Part shown: piece by piece, positions 59,843 through 64,000 of the stretch
Layout: every line of letters starts with the position of its first letter
Numbering within the stretch: the first letter of the stretch is position 1
From: Isoetes taiwanensis
Lineage: Eukaryota; Streptophyta; Lycopodiopsida; Isoetales; Isoetaceae
Assembly: GCA_021234155.1 (NCBI GenBank)
Contig: JAJEKV010000033.1
Coordinates: 9,519,641 to 9,583,640, forward strand
Direction of reading: 5' to 3'
DNA length: 64,000 nt
Notes under the pieces: model-generated
Told to the model about the DNA's origin: nothing
The model's database searches: none
The model's input: only the letters and a program-made list of their open reading frames with translations
Position numbers and translations under genes: made by a program

Positions 59843-60223
59843 CTATTTCTGGTTCTTTTTCAAGAGCCACAAAAAGTGCTCAAATAGAACAGGGTCACAT
59901 GGTATTGTGAGGCCGCCACTATAATCAAATCCATATTCTTCAGCAGATCTGTCGAGCAATTTTCTCATCAAATTGTGGCTCAAAACAGCAGTTGGGACAA
60001 CAAATCTCTGCCTTTTCTTTCCTGCATACATTGCCACATAACCTTCTGGCATATCTGATGAAACCTCAACATAGGATGCATCTTCTTCATAATCACTGCC
60101 TAAGTCACTCATTTGCCCAAGAAAGCTGCTCCTGCTGCTACCCTAAGAACTTGATCTTGATAACCTTTCCTTTTTTTGCAGGAAATCAGACAACCTTTTC
60201 ATCATAGATCTCAAAGGAGCGAT
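59843..60223 (-). pseudogene. SAUR pseudogene 2
   Basis: Reads APLRSMMKRLSDFLQKKERLSRSSS, in-frame TAG, GSSRSSFLGQMSDLGSDYEEDASYVEV, then a complete SAUR core to the end: MPEGYVAMYAGKKRQRFVVP, EEYGFDYSGGLTIPCDPVLFEHFLWLL. The expected ATG is ATC (plus gat at 60221-60223). If translated from the internal Met at 60112 it would yield 89 residues with an intact SAUR domain, so residual function cannot be ruled out. Confidence 0.85.
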
Positions 60224-60410
60224 GGCAAGAAATAGAAACAGTTAAGTTCCCCACTGATTTACCTGCAGAAACAATTAAGGTTTTTATTTTCTCAACAGAG
60301 ATGCCTTTAAAAACAAAGAATCCATGAGAAAAAATGCTTCAACTAAAATTTATGGCAGAGTGTAAGTAAGGAGTGTAGCATATTTATTACCCCAAATTGC
60401 AGGTCGTATC

Positions 60411-60838
60411 ATGGCCAACGTTAGAGGACTGTTGTACGATTGCCAAGATGCTCGGCACTGGGAAGTTCGTGCTATCCAGTGCATGAGAGTTGCCTTTCAA
60501 CTCTTCCAGAATTAGTAGTTATGAGCGGGTAGAGGCAGCCTGGCGTCTCACGCTTGATCCTGACCATGCTTCGATTAGAGGCAGCAGGTGTGTGATTTAT
60601 AGACTTCGTTTGGATGAAGAGCCCATTGATAAGATAGGAAAAAGACGTCATAGAATCTGGGGCAATGTTATAGACTACAGGGAACCTGATAAGTTAGATG
60701 CCATGCTAGACGAGGAAGATGATGAGGATGACGAGGGTGCAGATGCAGATGTGCAGGACTATCCGTTGGACGAAGAATATGTTGATGAATCTCCTGCATT
60801 TGTACCTCCAATTGACAACACTGCCCTTCCCTTCTAGG
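60411..60838 (+). pseudogene. Gene Y, copy 2
   Basis: MANVRGLLYDCQDARHWEVRAIQCMRVAFQLFQ-stop, then in another frame SSYERVEAAWRLTLDPDHAS, GSRCVIYRLRLDEEP, RRHRIWGNVIDYREPDKLDAML, a 15-residue Glu/Asp run and EYVDESPAFVPPIDNTALPF with TAG at 60836-60838. The LTR-free counterpart of 56205-58540. It keeps RGSRCVIYRLRLDEEPID, which copy 1 lost. Confidence 0.5.
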
Positions 60839-60985
60839 ACTTCATTCCCCTTCACTTTTCTAATGATTCCCTAGCTATTTCATAGTGAGATCCTTTAGTT
60901 ATGGATGGTTTATGTTTCTGTGTTCTAACTTTGTCATTCCATTTTGTAGATGAGAACGTGGTGCAAGCACACAGTGGTGCCTCCT

Positions 60986-61948
60986 TGTCACGCAGCAATT
61001 CTGCAGCTTTCCAACAACGGGGAAAGGCCACCGGTCTACCGCCCACTCCATGAACTCTCAGAGTTCTCCACGACCGATGGGATTAATCTCCCAGAGACTA
61101 ATCAGGAAGCCTAGCTTCCTCTTGATTCTTTCCAAAAGAATCGAATGATCCTTTGCACACAAGGATCAGTGAATTATCTCCCTGAGATAATTCTTTGGAT
61201 GCAAGTATGAACCTGACAAACTATTGCCAGTACTGCAAATCAATGCAAGTAAGATCTTTGTATTCCAAATACAAAGCAATGCTCTTGCAACAGAATCCAA
61301 CTTCAAAGCTTGCAAGCATTACAAGCAAGAATAGCGTGATTCCTTCAAGCTCTTAAGAACACCACCCAGTGATGTAGCAAAGAGCCCGAATCAAGCTCTA
61401 AGAGGTTGGATTTGAGCTGTAAGGCTTCGGATCAGCAAAGGAATTTCAGCCTACACAAAAACAACAGCAATACCAATCTTTGTCAATTCGTGGGTCTATC
61501 AAAAGGCACCCTTAGGACCGATTTGGGCTCTAACATGCATAATCTATCAGTTTAGATCATACCCAGGTGTCAATCATGCCCTGGCATGCCATCCAAGAGA
61601 GAAATCCGGCCTGCTGTAGTTCGCTCAGCCATGTATCAGAAAAGCATTCGAGCTTTTCTAAGCATTTCCTTATTGGCCCATTCAAACCAATAGTAACGTG
61701 CCACATGGCTTCCATTAACATTAACATTAATATTGCAAGGAACTGTAGCTAATGTTTTATTGATAACATTAAATGTTGTGCCCCTAGGGCCAACTTTGCT
61801 AACCCCTGAATGTCCCCATAGCCCGATTACGAGCTTATGGTCCGCCGCATAGCCACTACGCCCCCGACATGCTATCGACGGTACCCCATGCTAATGGATA
61901 TCCGTCAGAAGTCCGTAAAAACGGCCACCCCTGGAAGCACCTGTAACA
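60986..61948 (-). mobile_element. 3' LTR of a Ty3/gypsy element
   Basis: On the minus strand starts TGTTACAGG at 61948 and ends GTGACA at 60986. Preceded (minus strand) by the purine tract gtagaggagggaggaat. It interrupts gene Y copy 2 downstream sequence at gcctcct, where copy 1 continues ccttgccagctttg. The other end lies beyond 64000. Confidence 0.85.
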
Positions 61949-61989
61949 ATTCCTCCCTCCTCTACGACCTTGTCCTCAAGGTATTTTAA

Positions 61990-64000
61990 TTAGTTCAGGT
62001 GAGGAAACCGCTGCACGAACTCATCCGACTCCCATGTGGCGTCCTCGGGAGTCTGGCCTTGCCACAAGTCCAAATGTTCTACAACATCTCTGTTGCGCAG
62101 CTGCCGAACTCTTTTATCCAAAAGACGTTCTGGCGTTACAGAGGAGTTTAAGACAAACGGTATACTCTCAGGACTAACCACGTTATCCGTATCTAGTATA
62201 GCACGCTTCAGTTGACTTACATGAAACACAGGATGGATCCCTAGGTCCTGTGGTAAGCTCAACTCATATGCCATGGGACCTATTCTTTTCAGAATCTTAA
62301 AGGGTCCAGCATATCGCGGGGTAAGCTTAGGCACCCATCCTTTCACTAAAGGTCGTAAACTATTCACCCTTAGTGGCGAAGGATAGACCACTCTCAGAAA
62401 GACATAGTCTCCTTCCTCAAAGGAGACATCTCGTCTATGCGTATTAGCACTAGACTTATTTCGATCCTGAGCCCTCTGCAAATTCAGCTTGCATTGACGC
62501 AGTATTGCATCCATATCCTGCAGCATATTCACAGTTGCTTCTGCTTTGAGATACTTGTGCATCCCAGCATAAGTTCTCGGGTTCCTGCCCATCATAGCCA
62601 CAAAAGGTGTCATCTTGATACCTGTATGATGGCCATTGTTGTAGGCAGATTCCAAGTAGGGCAAATAATCCTCCCACTTAGACTGTTTTTCATGAACAAA
62701 ACTTCTCAACATATCCTCCAGGATCATGTTGATTCTCTCAGTTTGTCCATCAGTCTGCGGATGATTCCCACTACTCATACGCAACCGTACTTTTAACCCC
62801 TTCATCAGGTCTCTCCAAAATTGACCTGTGAACTTGGTATCCCTATCACTTATAATAGATAGCGGAAACCCAAATGTCGGAAACACGTACTACATGTAAG
62901 CTGCAGCTACGTCGAATCCCGTAGCATCACCCTTTAGAGGTATAAACTTAACATACTTAGTCAAGCAATCAACCACTACTAAGATCTGGGTGTGCTGCTT
63001 AGCAGTCCGGGGTAATGAGACTATAAAGTCCATACTCACGCATTCCCACCTCTCATTAGGTACTGGAATGGGTTGTAACAGGCCCGGGGTCTTGCCATGG
63101 TCAGCTTTCACAGCCTGACACACCAAACAATGTGAAACCATTTGTTTCACTTGGTCTTGCAAACCCGGCCAATAATATTGCCTTTTAACCAGCTCATAGG
63201 TTTTCCATTCACCCCCATGCCCAGCTTGTGGGGTGTCATGATGCTCACGGATAATTGCTTCTCGCAATTCTTCGTACAAAGGAACATACACTCTTCCCTT
63301 ATAGAAGTATAACCCCTCTTGCTCGGTCCACCAATCCCCAGTTTTGGTCACTGCAGGGTCTTGCTGATCCTTTGCATACGCATCCCTAATCCTCTGGAAA
63401 CGGTCATTCTCCATGATAGCAAGAGCATTCACATGCTTAATCCTGGATAAAGCATCAGCTACTGGGTTATTCTTCCAAGGCGTATGCTCAATACTAAAAT
63501 GAAATTCATGGAGAAAATCAAGCCATCTAGCCTGCCCAGAGCTAATCTCAGCTTGACTTTGCAAAAACCTCAATGGTTTATGATCAGTATAAACGACAAA
63601 CTTGCACGGTTCCTTACTTGTACCACTTCTCAAATAAATGCCTTCATGTTTTTAGAGCGTGAACTATAGCCAATAGTTCTTGCTCGTATGTTGCATAATT
63701 CCGCTCGGCAGAATTAAGTTTTCGGCTTTCATAAGCCACTACCCGACCTTGCTGCATTAATACAGCCCCAACTGCTTGACCGCAAGCATCGGTATATATC
63801 TCAAAGGATTCATTAAGATCGGGAACCTTTAGTATGGGGCTACTAACCAACAACCTTTTGACAAGCTCAAAAGCTTCTTGTTGTGCTTTCTCCCATACAT
63901 ACTCACGAACTTTCTTCAACGGATCCGTGAGTGGAGCTACTACTTTCGGCACAAATTTTCTATAGTACGTAGCCAAACCCAGAAAAATTCTCAACTCGGA
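61990..64000 (-). pseudogene. Ty3/gypsy pol: RT end, RNase H, integrase, chromodomain-like tail
   Basis: Minus strand from the window edge: RT thumb FLGLATYYRKFV; RNase H IYTDACGQAVGAVL and YEQELLAIVHAL; stop and frameshift at about 63640-63650; HHCC zinc finger with REHHDTPQAGHGG and CLVCQAVK; integrase core Asp in SMDFIVSLP, Asp in IISDRDTKFTG, Glu in DGQTERIN; TAG at 62890-62892 between the two Asp blocks; then GPFKILKRIG, HPVFHVSQLKRA and a chromodomain-like end with EDATWESDEFV. Only about three lesions interrupt it, so it is young. The layout with a chromodomain-like tail points to a chromovirus-type gypsy lineage. The pol start is outside the window. Confidence 0.92.

Overview
The window is nuclear DNA of a land plant, dominated by nested and decayed mobile elements, with only two host genes that look intact. 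Plant identity rests on recognisable plant families: PDR-type ABCG transporter, E-class PPR, OPR, SAUR, galectin-domain galactosyltransferase and telo-box ribosomal protein promoter. The many PPR relics and the heavy repeat load would suit a fern, a lycophyte or a gymnosperm, but the sequence does not settle the species.

Layout. 1-21725: a minus-strand LTR retrotransposon frame (E1). Its 3' LTR lies at the left edge (1-183) and its 5' LTR plus tRNA-iMet primer site at 20263-21725. Between them are a three-LTR non-autonomous element (T1, 1400-6790, 5-bp target duplication) that itself carries a LINE, a CpG/ACGT-rich patch (8.33 kb), a PPR pseudogene (10.8-11.7 kb), a gene-capturing element (12.43-15.08 kb) with TM9SF and CLC fragments, a purine-biased non-coding desert (15.1-19.5 kb) and a tRNA-derived SINE. 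21726-26700: the intact ribosomal protein uS7 (RPS5) gene, then small repeats and an unidentified broken gene. 26740-29224: a duplicated block, degenerate tandem repeats and the first half of an OPR paralogue. 29225-34362: a 5.1-kb insertion that splits this OPR copy and carries fragments of a P4-ATPase, a PPR gene and a Hyp O-galactosyltransferase. 34363-52000: three rearranged copies (A, B, C) of a PDR transporter plus LINE locus, interrupted by two further capture elements (36.48-39.06 and 43.16-45.64 kb) and LTR fragments. 52301-53742: an intact four-exon OPR gene. 53.9-60.98 kb: LINE remnant, LTR fragment, and a tandemly duplicated SAUR pseudogene plus unknown gene unit, one copy split by a 1.94-kb solo LTR. 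60986-64000: 3' LTR and 3' pol of a minus-strand Ty3/gypsy element, running off the window.

How it fits together. Only RPS5 and the OPR gene keep complete reading frames with consistent splice phases. Nearly everything else is a copy, a fragment or a junction. The most unusual content is a family of about 2.5-kb elements that share both ends but carry different host-gene fragments with introns, together with the larger 5.1-kb multi-gene insertion. Several insertions can be proven inside the window because an unoccupied copy of the target is also present (T1 LINE, capture element 3, the TTCC-tailed retroposon, the solo LTR and the OPR-splitting insert). No tRNA, rRNA or CRISPR feature was supported.
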